This document shows positions 19,520 to 29,509 of a stretch of 64,000 nucleotides of DNA, piece by piece. Origin of the DNA: Marinomonas sp. THO17 (GTDB lineage: Bacteria; Pseudomonadota; Gammaproteobacteria; Pseudomonadales; Marinomonadaceae); contig NZ_AP031575.1 of the NCBI RefSeq assembly GCF_040436405.1, positions 1,940,501-2,004,500 of the forward strand, given 5' to 3'. The position numbers and the translations under genes are program-made. The notes under the pieces are model-generated. The model was not told the DNA's origin. It saw only the letters and a program-made list of their open reading frames with translations, and did not search any database. Numbering within the stretch: position 1 is the first letter of the stretch; each line of letters begins with the position of its first letter.

Positions 19520-19594
19520 ATGCTAACGATCAAACACCACGGAGCAGTACGCGGGGTGACGGGTTCTTGTCACGAGTTGATGGTTGATGGTTGA
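19520..19594 (+). other. Original 5' end of the metallo-hydrolase gene, now a 24-codon frame ending in the repeat
   Basis: ATG 19520 follows a good ribosome site (CAGGGA at 19509-19514) and encodes MLTIKHHGAVRGVTGSCHEL, which is exactly the expected beginning of a beta-CASP metallo-beta-lactamase-fold enzyme. The frame then enters the 7-bp repeat and stops at TGA 19592-19594. The rest of the gene lies in another frame. See the repeat at 19577-19604. Confidence 0.85.
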
Positions 19595-19604
19595 TGGTTG
19601 ATGA
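19577..19604 (+). repeat. Four tandem heptamers (TTGATGG x3, TTGATGA) causing a frameshift
   Basis: TTGATGG is present at 19577, 19584 and 19591, then TTGATGA at 19598. Reading MLTIKHHG...CHEL straight into VDEQNSILVDCG needs two copies (or five). Four copies add 14 bases, which shifts the frame and creates the TGA at 19592. Tandem heptamers inside a coding region are able to change copy number by slipped-strand mispairing. Confidence 0.9.
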
Positions 19605-20976
19605 GCAGAATTCCATTTTGGTTGACTGCGGTTTGTTTCAAGGAGCTGAGACATCTGGAATTGGGGCGAACACCAATCAACTAGAGATAGATTTTGACCT
19701 TTCTGCCGTTCGCGCTTTGGTGGTAACGCACGTTCATATTGACCATGTTGGGCGCATTCCTTATTTACTAGCTGCTGGCTTTGATGGGCCAATTTACTGC
19801 TCTAAGCCCAGTGCAAAATTATTACCTCTGGTGATTGAAGATGCCCTGAAAGTTGGCGTCACCCGCAACAAAAGCATTATCGACGCTTGTTTAGAGCGCT
19901 TAACAGATCAAATCGTCGCTTTGGACTATCAAGAATGGACTAAGGTGGTGGTTTCTTCCAACACTAAAGTGCAGTTAAGGTTGTCACGAGCAGGTCATAT
20001 TTTGGGGTCGGCTTATGCGTCTTTCCGAGTCAGTAATGAAGCACTCAAGAACAAAACCAAAGACAAAGCGTATCATGAAGTAGTGTTTTCCGGTGATCTT
20101 GGAGCAACACACTCCCCTTTATTACCCGCTCCCAAATCCCCACATCATGCCGATCAATTGGTGATTGAAAGCACCTATGGCGACCGCAATCACGACGATA
20201 GAAGTAGCCGAGTCAATCGCTTACAGCAAAGCCTTGAACATGCATTAAGTGATTCAGGCACGGTATTGATTCCTGCTTTTAGTATCGGCCGAACGCAGGA
20301 GCTGTTGTATGAACTTGAATCTATTATCCATAAAAATCGACAAAAGCCCGTCAGCCATACGACATCTGGTAAGAAACTAGACTGGCAAGACATTGATATC
20401 ATTGTCGATTCCCCTCTCGCCAATCGCTTCACTGAGGTTTATCAGTCATTAGCTCCCTATTGGGATGACGAAGCACAAAGCCGTCTAGCTGATGGCCGTC
20501 ATTCTCTAGACTTTAAGCAAGTGACCACTATAGATGACCACGAAACTCACCTGCAAACTGTCGATTATCTTAAACGTCAGACACGACCAGCTATTGTGAT
20601 CGCAGCATCTGGCATGTGCGCTGGCGGCCGCATTGTCAATTATTTAAAAGCACTATTAGGCGATGAGCGAAACGACATTCTTTTTGTGGGTTATCAAGCT
20701 ATCGGCACACCTGGACGCGACATTTTAACTTACCACGACAAAGAAGATGGCTATGTAGAACTTGATGGTGAACGCTTTGCTATTAAAGCGCAGGTACAGC
20801 AAATTAGTGGCTACTCCGCCCATGCTGGACAAGAAGATTTATTGAACTTCATCCGCCGCATGCGCAGCCAACCAAAGCAAATTTATCTCGTCCATGGTGA
20901 TGACAAAGCCAAGCAAGCCCTAAAAAAATGCATTAGAAAAGAGTTCAAAGGAATTAAGATCTTTGTGCCCGCATAA
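19594..20976 (+). CDS. Metallo-beta-lactamase-fold beta-CASP RNase-like protein, 5' frameshifted
   Basis: The main frame encodes the metal-binding VVTHVHIDHVGRIP, FSGDLGATHSP, the beta-CASP segment LIPAFSIGRTQELLYEL, ASGMCAGGRIVNYL, the late His motif SGYSAHAGQEDL and a terminal YLVHGD. This is the CPSF73-like RNA-processing metallo-hydrolase layout (MBL, beta-CASP, RMMBL). The first ~20 residues are in a different frame because of the heptamer repeat. An ATG at 19594 overlaps the TGA of the upstream fragment as TGATG, so the remainder (460 residues) could still be made by reinitiation. It lacks the first beta strand and the GxVTGSCH loop. Whether the truncated form is active is unknown. Confidence 0.85.
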   Translation: MVDEQNSILVDCGLFQGAETSGIGANTNQLEIDFDLSAVRALVVTHVHIDHVGRIPYLLAAGFDGPIYCSKPSAKLLPLVIEDALKVGVTRNKSIIDACLERLTDQIVALDYQEWTKVVVSSNTKVQLRLSRAGHILGSAYASFRVSNEALKNKTKDKAYHEVVFSGDLGATHSPLLPAPKSPHHADQLVIESTYGDRNHDDRSSRVNRLQQSLEHALSDSGTVLIPAFSIGRTQELLYELESIIHKNRQKPVSHTTSGKKLDWQDIDIIVDSPLANRFTEVYQSLAPYWDDEAQSRLADGRHSLDFKQVTTIDDHETHLQTVDYLKRQTRPAIVIAASGMCAGGRIVNYLKALLGDERNDILFVGYQAIGTPGRDILTYHDKEDGYVELDGERFAIKAQVQQISGYSAHAGQEDLLNFIRRMRSQPKQIYLVHGDDKAKQALKKCIRKEFKGIKIFVPA

Positions 20977-21191
20977 AATCACAAACTTTTGTGTCTCTAC
21001 CTCCTCTCATTAAAGCGTTAATCCATACATAAAAATCAATTTATTTCGACACTTTAATGGGAAGTTCACAAAGATAAGGGTACAATTGCGCGAATTTTAT
21101 CCCATATCAAGATCCGATGTGCTTGAAAGTCTGTTTCGCATGGGCGAAACGGCACTCCCATTTTGAGCCACGCTTATTACAGAGAAAGAAG

Positions 21192-23012
21192 ATGTCTATT
21201 GATATTAGTAAGTTACGCAACGTTGCTATCATTGCACACGTTGACCATGGTAAAACTACGCTGGTTGACCAGCTATTAAGTCAGTCAGGTACACTAGATC
21301 GTAAAGATCAAGGTGCAGAACGCATCATGGACTCTAACGATCAAGAGAAAGAACGTGGTATTACCATCTTAGCAAAGAACACGGCAATTAAATGGAATGA
21401 TTACCGTATTAATATCGTAGACACACCAGGACACGCCGACTTCGGTGGAGAAGTAGAACGCGTATTGTCTATGGTAGATTCAGTATTACTATTGGTTGAT
21501 GCTGTCGATGGACCAATGCCACAAACTCGCTTCGTAACCTCTAAAGCCTTTGAGCGAGGTCTAAAGCCTATTCTTGTTATCAACAAGATTGACCGTCCAG
21601 GTTCTCGTCCTGACTGGGTTATGGACCAAGTATTTGATCTGTTTGACAGCCTTGGCGCTACGGAAGAACAGTTAGACTTCCCTGTTATCTATGCCTCTGC
21701 CTTAAACGGTATTTCTGGTGATGATCCAGAAGACATGTCAGATAACATGGAACCTTTGTACCAGATGATCGTTGATAACGTTCCTGCACCTGAAGTTGAT
21801 CCTACTGCTGCTTTCCAAATGCAAGTTTCTGCCTTGGATTACGATAGCTACGTTGGTGTTATTGGTATCGGCCGTATCACTCGCGGCACCTTGAAGCCGA
21901 ACCAACAAGTTGTGGTGAAATCTTCTGATGGCAAAGAACGTAAAGGTAAAGTCCTAAACGTAAAGGGATACCATGGCCTTCAGCGCGTCGACACAGAGCT
22001 AGCATCCGCTGGTGACATAGTCTGTATCACAGGTATCGACGGCCTTAGCATTTCCGACACATTATGTGATCCTGACCATATTGAAGCTCTACCAGCATTA
22101 AGTGTTGACGAGCCAACAGTAAGCATGACTTTCTTGGTAAACGACTCTCCATTTGCAGGTAAAGAAGGTAAGTTTGTCACTTCTCGCAATATCAAAGAAC
22201 GTTTGGATCAGGAATTGATTCATAACGTAGCACTGCGTGTGGAGCAAGGCGATACACCAGATAAATTCATCGTTTCTGGTCGTGGTGAATTGCATTTATC
22301 TGTATTGATCGAAAACATGCGCCGCGAAGGTTTCGAGCTCGGTGTGTCTCGTCCTGAAGTAGTTCAAAAAGAAGTAGATGGGCAAATCCAAGAACCGTTT
22401 GAGCAAGTGGTGATTGACGTAGAAGAACAACACCAAGGTTCAGTGATGGAAGAGCTTGGTTTGCGTAAAGCAGAAATGACCAACATGGAGCCAGATGGCA
22501 AAGGTCGCGTTCGTCTTGAGTTCGTCGTACCCTCACGTGGTTTGATTGGTTTCCGCGGTCTATTTCTAACCCTTACCTCCGGCTCTGGTATCATGACCAG
22601 CGTATTTGATCACTACGGTCCAGTAAAAGACGGTGAAGTATCCAGCCGTCAAAATGGTGTTTTGGTCAGTATGGTTAAAGGTAAGACCTTGTCTTACGGT
22701 CTTTACAACCTGCAAGATCGTGGTCGCCTGTTTATGGGTCATGGTGAAGAAGTGTACGAAGGCCAGGTCATTGGTATTCACTCACGCTCAAACGACCTAG
22801 TGGTCAACCCGACCAAAGCGAAACAATTAACTAACGTTCGTGCCTCTGGTACAGACGAAGCTTTGACGCTAACGCCACCAATTCGTCATACTCTTGAGCA
22901 AGCGCTTGAGTTCATCGAAGACGATGAGTTAGTGGAAGTCACACCAGAAAGCATTCGTATTCGTAAAAAACTATTAACGGAAAATGAGCGTAAACGCGCT
23001 GGCCGTAAATAA
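21192..23012 (+). CDS. typA: Ribosome-associated GTPase TypA/BipA
   Basis: I chose ATG 21192, preceded by AGAGAAAGAAG, giving 606 residues as usual for TypA. An upstream in-frame start at 21117 would add an unrelated 25 residues. GTPase motifs are [10 protein letters not shown] (G1), RGITI (G2), [11 protein letters not shown] (G3) and [11 protein letters not shown] (G4), followed by EF-G-like domains and the TypA-specific C-terminus. It acts on the ribosome in stress and cold adaptation and 50S assembly. A strong intrinsic terminator follows. Confidence 0.97.
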   Translation: MSIDISKLRNVAIIAHVDHGKTTLVDQLLSQSGTLDRKDQGAERIMDSNDQEKERGITILAKNTAIKWNDYRINIVDTPGHADFGGEVERVLSMVDSVLLLVDAVDGPMPQTRFVTSKAFERGLKPILVINKIDRPGSRPDWVMDQVFDLFDSLGATEEQLDFPVIYASALNGISGDDPEDMSDNMEPLYQMIVDNVPAPEVDPTAAFQMQVSALDYDSYVGVIGIGRITRGTLKPNQQVVVKSSDGKERKGKVLNVKGYHGLQRVDTELASAGDIVCITGIDGLSISDTLCDPDHIEALPALSVDEPTVSMTFLVNDSPFAGKEGKFVTSRNIKERLDQELIHNVALRVEQGDTPDKFIVSGRGELHLSVLIENMRREGFELGVSRPEVVQKEVDGQIQEPFEQVVIDVEEQHQGSVMEELGLRKAEMTNMEPDGKGRVRLEFVVPSRGLIGFRGLFLTLTSGSGIMTSVFDHYGPVKDGEVSSRQNGVLVSMVKGKTLSYGLYNLQDRGRLFMGHGEEVYEGQVIGIHSRSNDLVVNPTKAKQLTNVRASGTDEALTLTPPIRHTLEQALEFIEDDELVEVTPESIRIRKKLLTENERKRAGRK

Positions 23013-23090
23013 AATTTTACTTTCTGTTCCATATGAAGTGAGCAGATGCGAAAGCGAGCAGCAGCAAATAAGCCTTTTGGCTTAGGAGCG

Positions 23091-23120
23091 ACAAAAGCGC
23101 CTTAGGGCGCTTTTGTTTTA
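23091..23120 (+). terminator. Intrinsic terminator after typA
   Basis: An 11-bp perfect stem ACAAAAGCGCC / GGCGCTTTTGT with a TTAG loop is followed by TTTAT. It lies between typA and dtd, 32 bases before the dtd ATG, so dtd would depend on readthrough or its own promoter. Confidence 0.8.
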
Positions 23121-23151
23121 TCTAGTAGACCAAACAGTAGGACAAACAAAG

Positions 23152-23586
23152 ATGAAAGTATTGGTACAAAGAGCATTGAATGCCAGTGTCACTGTCGAGG
23201 GCCAAGTGGTTGGCGCCATAGATCATGGACAACTCGTTTTAGTTGGCATTGAAAAAGGCGATAGCGAAGCCGATACTCAGCGTTTGGCCGACAAGTTACT
23301 AAAATACCGCATGTTCAGTGATGAAGATGGCAAGATGAATCTAAATGTCCAACAAGTGAGTGGTGGCATCTTGCTGGTCTCGCAATTCACCTTAGCTGCA
23401 GAAACCAAAAAAGGCTTGCGCCCTGGTTTTTCTAGTGCTGCATTACCAGCTGAAGGAGAACGATTGTTCAATGATTTTGTAGAAAAAGTACGCGCTCAAT
23501 ACGACAAAGTGGCCACAGGACAGTTTGGCGCGGACATGAAAGTGGCTTTCATTAATGACGGGCCAGTCACTTTTATACTGGATTAA
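23152..23586 (+). CDS. dtd: D-aminoacyl-tRNA deacylase
   Basis: ATG 23152 gives 144 residues beginning MKVLVQRALNASVTVEG, the canonical start. A longer frame from 23113 would begin inside the terminator stem. The protein has the VSQFTLAAETKKGLRPGFSSAA segment, whose SQ and Gly-x-Pro (here RPG/GPVTF) motifs form the Dtd active site (GPVTFILD at the C-terminus). It removes D-amino acids mischarged on tRNA. Convergent with tatC. Confidence 0.96.
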   Translation: MKVLVQRALNASVTVEGQVVGAIDHGQLVLVGIEKGDSEADTQRLADKLLKYRMFSDEDGKMNLNVQQVSGGILLVSQFTLAAETKKGLRPGFSSAALPAEGERLFNDFVEKVRAQYDKVATGQFGADMKVAFINDGPVTFILD

Positions 23587-23634
23587 TAGGGTGTTGACTG
23601 ACCATTTCGACGAGTAGTTAGCTTTAAAAAGACT

Positions 23635-24405
23635 TTAAGATTCAGAAACTTGCGAACTGTCCTGTTGCTCTTCTTCGTTATCTTGGTTTTTTACTGTTCG
23701 TCCCGCCAACAAACCTAATTCAAACAACATCCACATAGGAATGGCTAGCAAGGTTTGCGAAAAAATATCCGGTGGCGTGATAAGCATCCCGATAACGAAA
23801 CAACCTAAGAAAATATAAGGACGCTTTTTCGACAGTTTGGCAACCGTAGTCACTCCTGCCTTAATCAGCAAATAGGTAGCAACAGGGATTTCAAAGGTCA
23901 CACCGAACGCAAAAAAGAGTTTCAAAACGAAATTTAAATACTGATTAATGTCTGTCATAACAGTCACTTCACTAGGCCCTACACTGGTGAAGAAACCAAA
24001 AATAAGTGGCAAAACCACAAAATAAGCAAACAAAATTCCTAAATAAAACAATAGAATACTAGAAATCAGCAGAGGAATAGCGATCTTTTTTTCGTTCTTA
24101 TACAAAGCCGGGGCGATGAAAGACCAAGCTTGAAATAGGGTGTAAGGCACTGATAACAAAACCGCAACAGCAAAGGTCAGCTTTAGTGGAGCCAAAAAAG
24201 GTGAAGCCACTTCTGTGGCAATCAGCGAGCTACCTTCTGGCAGCAGCAAGCGCAGAGGTTCAGACACCATAAGGTAAAGATCATTGGCGAAGTAATACAA
24301 GCCAACAAACAAAACAAGAATTGCCAATACGGATTTTAATAATCGATTGCGCAACTCAACCAAATGTGTGACTAATGGAGCTTGATGGGAAGCGTCTGTA
24401 CTCAT
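23635..24405 (-). CDS. tatC: Sec-independent protein translocase TatC
   Basis: The 256-residue membrane protein has the conserved N-terminal HLVELRNRLLKS, six hydrophobic segments and the FEIPVATYLL and LLAIPMWMLFELG motifs. TatC recognises twin-arginine signal peptides. It is the last gene of tatABC, 21 bases after tatB. The C-terminal tail is Gln/Glu/Asp-rich. Confidence 0.97.
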   Translation of the reverse strand: MSTDASHQAPLVTHLVELRNRLLKSVLAILVLFVGLYYFANDLYLMVSEPLRLLLPEGSSLIATEVASPFLAPLKLTFAVAVLLSVPYTLFQAWSFIAPALYKNEKKIAIPLLISSILLFYLGILFAYFVVLPLIFGFFTSVGPSEVTVMTDINQYLNFVLKLFFAFGVTFEIPVATYLLIKAGVTTVAKLSKKRPYIFLGCFVIGMLITPPDIFSQTLLAIPMWMLFELGLLAGRTVKNQDNEEEQQDSSQVSES

Positions 24406-24426
24406 AAAAGCTTAGCGTATTACCTC

Positions 24427-24825
24427 TTAACCACTGACTTTATTCTGCTGAGATGAATCGGATTCGACAGCATTTAGCTCATTTAAAGCATTATTTTCTG
24501 ATTTTTTATCTTCTTCTGCAGGAACTTTTTCAGCCACTGGCTCAGGACTAGCATCAGTTAGCGCTGTTTCAGGCAGTGGTGTAATGGCATTTTGAATGGC
24601 CCGCTCTTCTTGTAATATTCGCTTATTGGATTCGGCAATTTTTTGTTGCATCTCTTCATTATCAAGCTGAGCGTTTATCTCACGTTGTACCGAGTTAATG
24701 CTACGACGAATTTTACGCACCCAAAGCCCTGCCGCTTTGGCGGCATGGGGCAAACGCTCTGGTCCTAGTATCAATAGGCCAACAACAAAAACGACCAATA
24801 ATTCCGAAAAGCCAATATCGAACAC
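24427..24825 (-). CDS. tatB: Sec-independent protein translocase TatB
   Basis: The 132-residue protein starts MFDIGFSELLVVFVVGLLILGPERLP, a single membrane helix followed by an amphipathic helix and a long acidic, low-complexity tail. This is characteristic of TatB, with Glu8 and the helix-breaking Gly-Pro conserved. It lies 3 bases after tatA. Confidence 0.96.
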   Translation of the reverse strand: MFDIGFSELLVVFVVGLLILGPERLPHAAKAAGLWVRKIRRSINSVQREINAQLDNEEMQQKIAESNKRILQEERAIQNAITPLPETALTDASPEPVAEKVPAEEDKKSENNALNELNAVESDSSQQNKVSG

Positions 24826-24828
24826 GAC

Positions 24829-25047
24829 TTATGCACTCTTATCGTCTTTTTTGGCCTCACCATCGATGACTTTCTGTTGAGCCGTTTTATTGCTCTCGTC
24901 ATCACCATCTTTATCAACCGCTTCTTTAAAGCCTTTGACAGCTCCACCTAAATCAGAGCCTAAATTTTTCAACTTTTTCGTACCGAAAATAAGCACAAGG
25001 ATGGCTAATACGATAAGAAGTTGCCAAATACTGATTCCGCCTAACAT
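24829..25047 (-). CDS. tatA: Sec-independent protein translocase TatA
   Basis: The 72-residue protein begins [22 protein letters not shown], with the Tat[21 protein letters not shown] amphipathic helix. It forms the translocation pore with TatBC. A good ribosome site (AGGAG) precedes ATG 25047. It follows hisE by 46 bases. Confidence 0.96.
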   Translation of the reverse strand: MLGGISIWQLLIVLAILVLIFGTKKLKNLGSDLGGAVKGFKEAVDKDGDDESNKTAQQKVIDGEAKKDDKSA

Positions 25048-25093
25048 AACTTTTCTCCTGCTTATTCATTTTTACTGCGAATCGTTTTTTACG

Positions 25094-25426
25094 TTATTTC
25101 GTTCTACTGGCTTTTTCTTCTAAGCCAGACAAATTAAATCGACGTGCTAATTCATCCAGTATAGCATCAGGACCAATGTCCAAATGAGACAACATGACTA
25201 ATGTATGAAACCAAAGATCTGCAGTTTCGTACACTAGATCCGATTTGTCACCAGACACAAGCGCATCTTTCGCTGCAATAATTGTTTCAATACTCTCTTC
25301 ACCAACTTTTTCAAGGATCTTATTTAATCCTTTGGCATGCAGGCTAGCGACATAAGAAGAATCTGCTGAAGCGGTTTTGCGTTGCTCTAACGTGGCGGCT
25401 AACTCCGCCAAAACATCGGTTTTCAT
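25094..25426 (-). CDS. hisE: Phosphoribosyl-ATP pyrophosphatase
   Basis: The 110-residue MazG-like protein has [22 protein letters not shown] and the [14 protein letters not shown] metal-binding region of HisE. It hydrolyses PR-ATP in histidine synthesis. It is separate from hisI, which is not in the window. Its place between ubiB and tatA is a known arrangement in some gammaproteobacteria. Confidence 0.94.
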   Translation of the reverse strand: MKTDVLAELAATLEQRKTASADSSYVASLHAKGLNKILEKVGEESIETIIAAKDALVSGDKSDLVYETADLWFHTLVMLSHLDIGPDAILDELARRFNLSGLEEKASRTK

Positions 25427-25442
25427 TATAGTCTCTCAAATA

Positions 25443-27086
25443 TTACGGTTTTAAGACAAGTAAATACAGACCCAATATAAACAATCCAATACTGGCTATA
25501 TCCAGATGTCGCAATTGATCAAGTGTATCTGGCTGTGTCGCCAACCAAGCCGCCCCTAAACTGAACACACCCAACAAACGAAAAGGCCAACTTTTACGGC
25601 GTTGTTTAAGCTCTTGCGTTAACTGTTTAATCTCGTCTGTTTGCGCTTGCATACGCTCTTCTTGATGAGACAATTGTGTTAATGCACTAAAGACCAAATT
25701 GGGTATTTGTGGCAAATGCCCTGCCCATTGTGGTGCTTGCTTACGAACTTCTTCCATCACGCGTTTAGGGCCCATTTGTTCGCGCATCCACTTTTCCAAA
25801 AAAGGTTTAGCCGTGACCCACAAATCCAAATCAGGATACAACTGACGTCCCAAACCTTCGATGTTTAATAAGGTTTTTTCCAGTAACACTAACTGGGGCT
25901 GCACTTCCATATTAAAACGACGCGCAGTTTGGAATAAGCCAATCAACACCTGACCAAAAGAAATGTCTTTCAATGGTTTGGCAAACATGGGTTCACAAAC
26001 ACTGCGAATGGCCGATTCAAAAGCGTGTACAGGTGTGCCTTTAGGAACCCAACCACTTTCCACATGCAACTCTGCCACTAAGCGATAATCACGTCGGAAA
26101 AACGCCAATAAATTACGCGCCAAATAACTTTTATCTTCATCATCTAAGCTGCCCATTATGGCGCAGTCAATGGCAATGTATTTAGGTTTGTCTGGATTAC
26201 TCGGATCAACGAAAATGTTACCAGGGTGCATGTCGGCATGAAAAAAACTGTGCGAGAATACTTGTGTAAAAAATATCTCCACACCTCGCTCTGCCAAACA
26301 TTTCATGTCGACCTTAGCCTTATTAAGCGCAGCAATGTCTGCCACAGGAATGCCTGAAATACGCTCCATGACCATCACATTACGATGGCAATAATCCCAA
26401 TAGACTTGTGGCACATACAGTAATTCGGAATCAGTAAAATTTCGCTGTAGCAAACCTGTGTTGGCAGCTTCTTTGGCCAAATCCAACTCATCTAAGATGG
26501 TGTATTCGTAATCCGTTACTACTTCAATGGGGCGCAGACGACGACCATCTTCACTCACTTTCGCAACAAAATACGCCAAACTGTAAAGCAAACTAATGTC
26601 TTTACTAATAGTTAATTCGATTTTAGGACGAATCACCTTTACCACCACAGCTTCACCGCTATGTAATGTGGCTGTATGCACCTGAGCAATGGATGCTGAC
26701 GCCAAAGGCGTTTCGGAAAACTCAGCAAAGAGCTGATCAATTGGCGCTTTTAAATCCCGCTCGATAATGGCTTTTGCAATTTGTCCGGAAAACGGCGGCA
26801 CTTTATCCTGAAGTTTAGCCAACTCATCTGCTAAATCATCATCTAACAAATCCCGACGGGTGGATAGGATTTGTCCAAACTTAACAAAGATGGGACCAAG
26901 AGATTCCAATGCCAAGCGCAAACGTTCACCACGATTTTTACTAGCGTGTTTACGACCAATCGAGCACACCACGCCTAAACTGTAGCGTATGTACCAAGGC
27001 AAAAGATGAAAGGGAATAAAAACATCCAGACGAAAGCGCACCACGGTATAAAAGATACGCAAAAAGCGAAACACACTGGTGAACAT
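25443..27086 (-). CDS. ubiB: Ubiquinone biosynthesis atypical kinase UbiB
   Basis: The 547-residue ABC1/ADCK-type protein has the KxGQ motif in [18 protein letters not shown], the Ala-rich loop [12 protein letters not shown], catalytic [14 protein letters not shown] and metal-binding AIDCAIMG, with C-terminal membrane helices. It supports early ubiquinone assembly. Its start is 2 bases after the ubiE stop. The usual ubiJ gene between ubiE and ubiB is missing. Confidence 0.96.
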   Translation of the reverse strand: MFTSVFRFLRIFYTVVRFRLDVFIPFHLLPWYIRYSLGVVCSIGRKHASKNRGERLRLALESLGPIFVKFGQILSTRRDLLDDDLADELAKLQDKVPPFSGQIAKAIIERDLKAPIDQLFAEFSETPLASASIAQVHTATLHSGEAVVVKVIRPKIELTISKDISLLYSLAYFVAKVSEDGRRLRPIEVVTDYEYTILDELDLAKEAANTGLLQRNFTDSELLYVPQVYWDYCHRNVMVMERISGIPVADIAALNKAKVDMKCLAERGVEIFFTQVFSHSFFHADMHPGNIFVDPSNPDKPKYIAIDCAIMGSLDDEDKSYLARNLLAFFRRDYRLVAELHVESGWVPKGTPVHAFESAIRSVCEPMFAKPLKDISFGQVLIGLFQTARRFNMEVQPQLVLLEKTLLNIEGLGRQLYPDLDLWVTAKPFLEKWMREQMGPKRVMEEVRKQAPQWAGHLPQIPNLVFSALTQLSHQEERMQAQTDEIKQLTQELKQRRKSWPFRLLGVFSLGAAWLATQPDTLDQLRHLDIASIGLFILGLYLLVLKP

Positions 27087-27088
27087 AG

Positions 27089-27844
27089 TTAGAATTTAAA
27101 TCCTTTATGAAGTGCCACAATGCCACCCGTTAAATTTTGAAAACTGGTTCGCTCAAAACCAACATCATCCATCATGCTTTTTAGTGTCTCTTGATCTGGG
27201 TGCATACGAATGGATTCGGCCAAGTAACGATAGCTGTCCGCATCATTGGCAATTAATTTGCCCATCGCAGGCAGTAGTCGGAAAGAATATTGATCATACA
27301 CTTTTGATAAGATTTCAGATTCTGGCTTGGAGAACTCCAATACCAATAAACGACCACCCGGCTTTAACACACGATACATGGATGCCAAGGCCTTAGATTT
27401 ATCCGTCACATTACGCAAACCAAAGGCGATGGTAATGCAATCAAAAGTATTATCAGGAAAAGGCAACTCTTCTGCATTAGCTTGAACAAATTTAACATTA
27501 CCCACCACACCTTGATTGGCCAGCTTGTCACGACCTACCTTAAGCATAGAATCGTTAATATCAGCCAAAACAACCTGTCCTTCACTGCCAACAAGACGAG
27601 AAAATTTCAGTGTCAAATCCCCTGTACCACCAGCGATATCGAGAACTTTATTACCCGCACGAACACCAGACTGACTAATGGTATGACGCTTCCAAAGACG
27701 ATGAATTCCACCCGACATAAGATCGTTCATTATGTCGTACTTGGCTGCTACAGAGTGGAACACCTGCGCCACCGCTTGCACTTTTTCATCGGTAGGGATT
27801 TCTTTGAAACCAAAGTGGGTGGTTTTGTTTTGCTCATCTTGCAT
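27089..27844 (-). CDS. ubiE: Ubiquinone/menaquinone C-methyltransferase UbiE
   Basis: The 251-residue SAM enzyme has [20 protein letters not shown] (motif I), the UbiE signature segments [18 protein letters not shown] and [14 protein letters not shown], and the C-terminal [15 protein letters not shown]. It methylates the quinone ring carbon C2. It starts the ubiE-ubiB-hisE-tatABC group. Confidence 0.97.
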   Translation of the reverse strand: MQDEQNKTTHFGFKEIPTDEKVQAVAQVFHSVAAKYDIMNDLMSGGIHRLWKRHTISQSGVRAGNKVLDIAGGTGDLTLKFSRLVGSEGQVVLADINDSMLKVGRDKLANQGVVGNVKFVQANAEELPFPDNTFDCITIAFGLRNVTDKSKALASMYRVLKPGGRLLVLEFSKPESEILSKVYDQYSFRLLPAMGKLIANDADSYRYLAESIRMHPDQETLKSMMDDVGFERTSFQNLTGGIVALHKGFKF

Positions 27845-27960
27845 AAATTCATCCTAACAAACTGCTGGCAAACCAAACTAAAGGGTCGCGCTGGATATGT
27901 TTAAACTGCTATTGGACGGTATTGTACCTGTCGTAGCCAGAGGCTGGTACTGATATTCGT

Positions 27961-29493
27961 CTATTTTTCTGCCACCACACGGTTTCGTCCTGTTTCTTTG
28001 GCTTGGTACAAGTGTTTATCGGCGCGCTCAAATAAGCTTTCGGGGGATTCTTTCGGTTTGTGCTCTGCTATTCCAATGGACACAGAAATGGACACAGGCT
28101 CACCCTGCATATTAAAAGGTGTTTTCTCAACCGTTTGACGAATCACCTCAGCACGCTCTATGGCTTTGTTAAGAGAGGTATTTGGAAACACAATAACGAA
28201 CTCTTCACCACCATAGCGAAAAACCAGATCTTCTTTTTCCAACACAGTGCGGATTTGTTTTGGTACTAAACGTAGCACTTTATCACCCGCCAAGTGGCCC
28301 CAAGTATCATTTACCTTTTTAAAGAAGTCGATATCACATACCGCCAAGCAAAGCGGCTTCTTGGTTTTTTGCATTACTTGACACAAAGGTAAGATAGCGT
28401 CTTGATAAGCAGTACGATTAGGCAACTCAGTCAGAGCATCTGTCATCGCCTGAGCCAACTTTTCTTGTAACATAGAACGCAAGGAAGCAGAGTCTTTTTC
28501 CATACGCGTCACTTTATTTTTTAATGCGGTAATTGATTGAGTGGCTTCTTTTTCCTGTTCCTGCATACGTGAGCGGTATTCTGACATGGTGCTTGAAATA
28601 CTGCTCAAGCGCTCATCTATTAGATTCTTTAGACCGTCTAAATCATTGATTCCTCGAACAGCTACACTGGTGTCTTCTACCTGTTTCTGTAATTTAGAAT
28701 TGAAGCCCTCACGACTTTCAGAGAGGGATTTTTGTGATTGATAACTGCTGGTAACCGAAGCATTAATACTGGCCAGTTGTTTGTTTAATTCATTAAGGTA
28801 TTTAGTAAGGCTTTCCTGAGTTTTACCAATGGCAATCATCACTAATGCGATGACTTCATCAAGTAAAGTAGGCAATTGCTCAAGATTGCTATTGCCTGTT
28901 AATGCTTGTTTTAAGCTATTCATTTCATCTTGATAATGTTTCGGTAATGACAAATTATCAATCAAACCCGCCAGTGTATGACTGATCTGCTCCATGATGG
29001 CCTGATCGTTCACCACATCACCTTGATCAGTTTTATTGCGGTTAAACAAGCGTTTTAGTAATGAGCTTTTTTCATTGACCGTATCACTAGTCTGACTGAA
29101 GGTTTGTTGAGCCAACTCTAGAAATAGCTTGAGTAAATTAGGCCACTCATAAGGCAATTGCCATTTACTGCGAATTTCATATTCCAGTTGCTTTTTGAGT
29201 GGTGCAGGAAGCGGCTGATGGGCATTTTTATCCAATACATCGATCAAACTCTGCAAACTGGCTCTCACCAGCTTGGCTCGTTCTTCTTGGGCTTTATCAC
29301 TGGTAAGTAATAATGGTTCAGCTTGATTAAGAAGCTTTTCTATCTCGTTAGCATCCACTCCTTTAGTAATGCTCTGCCGAATTTGACGGACAACGGAATC
29401 AAGCTCGGGATAATTCCCTTCTGCGAGCATGCTGGTTCTTGAAACTGCCTTACGTAAAACTTCAATCAACTTGTCGCTAGATGATCCCGCCAT
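27961..29493 (-). CDS. GGDEF-domain diguanylate cyclase
   Basis: The 510-residue protein has a long helical N-terminal part (about 1-345, with coiled-coil segments) and a C-terminal GGDEF domain. The domain opens DALTELPNRTAYQ, and the active-site motif is GGEEF in VFRYGGEEFVIVF. It should make cyclic di-GMP. At the inhibitory-site position the expected RxxD reads EKED, so product inhibition may be lost. No transmembrane helix or known sensor domain was seen. It lies 16 bases after the dsbA stop. Confidence 0.93.
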   Translation of the reverse strand: MAGSSSDKLIEVLRKAVSRTSMLAEGNYPELDSVVRQIRQSITKGVDANEIEKLLNQAEPLLLTSDKAQEERAKLVRASLQSLIDVLDKNAHQPLPAPLKKQLEYEIRSKWQLPYEWPNLLKLFLELAQQTFSQTSDTVNEKSSLLKRLFNRNKTDQGDVVNDQAIMEQISHTLAGLIDNLSLPKHYQDEMNSLKQALTGNSNLEQLPTLLDEVIALVMIAIGKTQESLTKYLNELNKQLASINASVTSSYQSQKSLSESREGFNSKLQKQVEDTSVAVRGINDLDGLKNLIDERLSSISSTMSEYRSRMQEQEKEATQSITALKNKVTRMEKDSASLRSMLQEKLAQAMTDALTELPNRTAYQDAILPLCQVMQKTKKPLCLAVCDIDFFKKVNDTWGHLAGDKVLRLVPKQIRTVLEKEDLVFRYGGEEFVIVFPNTSLNKAIERAEVIRQTVEKTPFNMQGEPVSISVSIGIAEHKPKESPESLFERADKHLYQAKETGRNRVVAEK

Positions 29494-29509
29494 ACCACCT
29501 CATCTCATA

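Noticed and set aside
19295..19520. RfaH ops (GGCGGTAG) or JUMPstart element in the polysaccharide leader
   Set aside because: The motif is not found on either strand in the leader.
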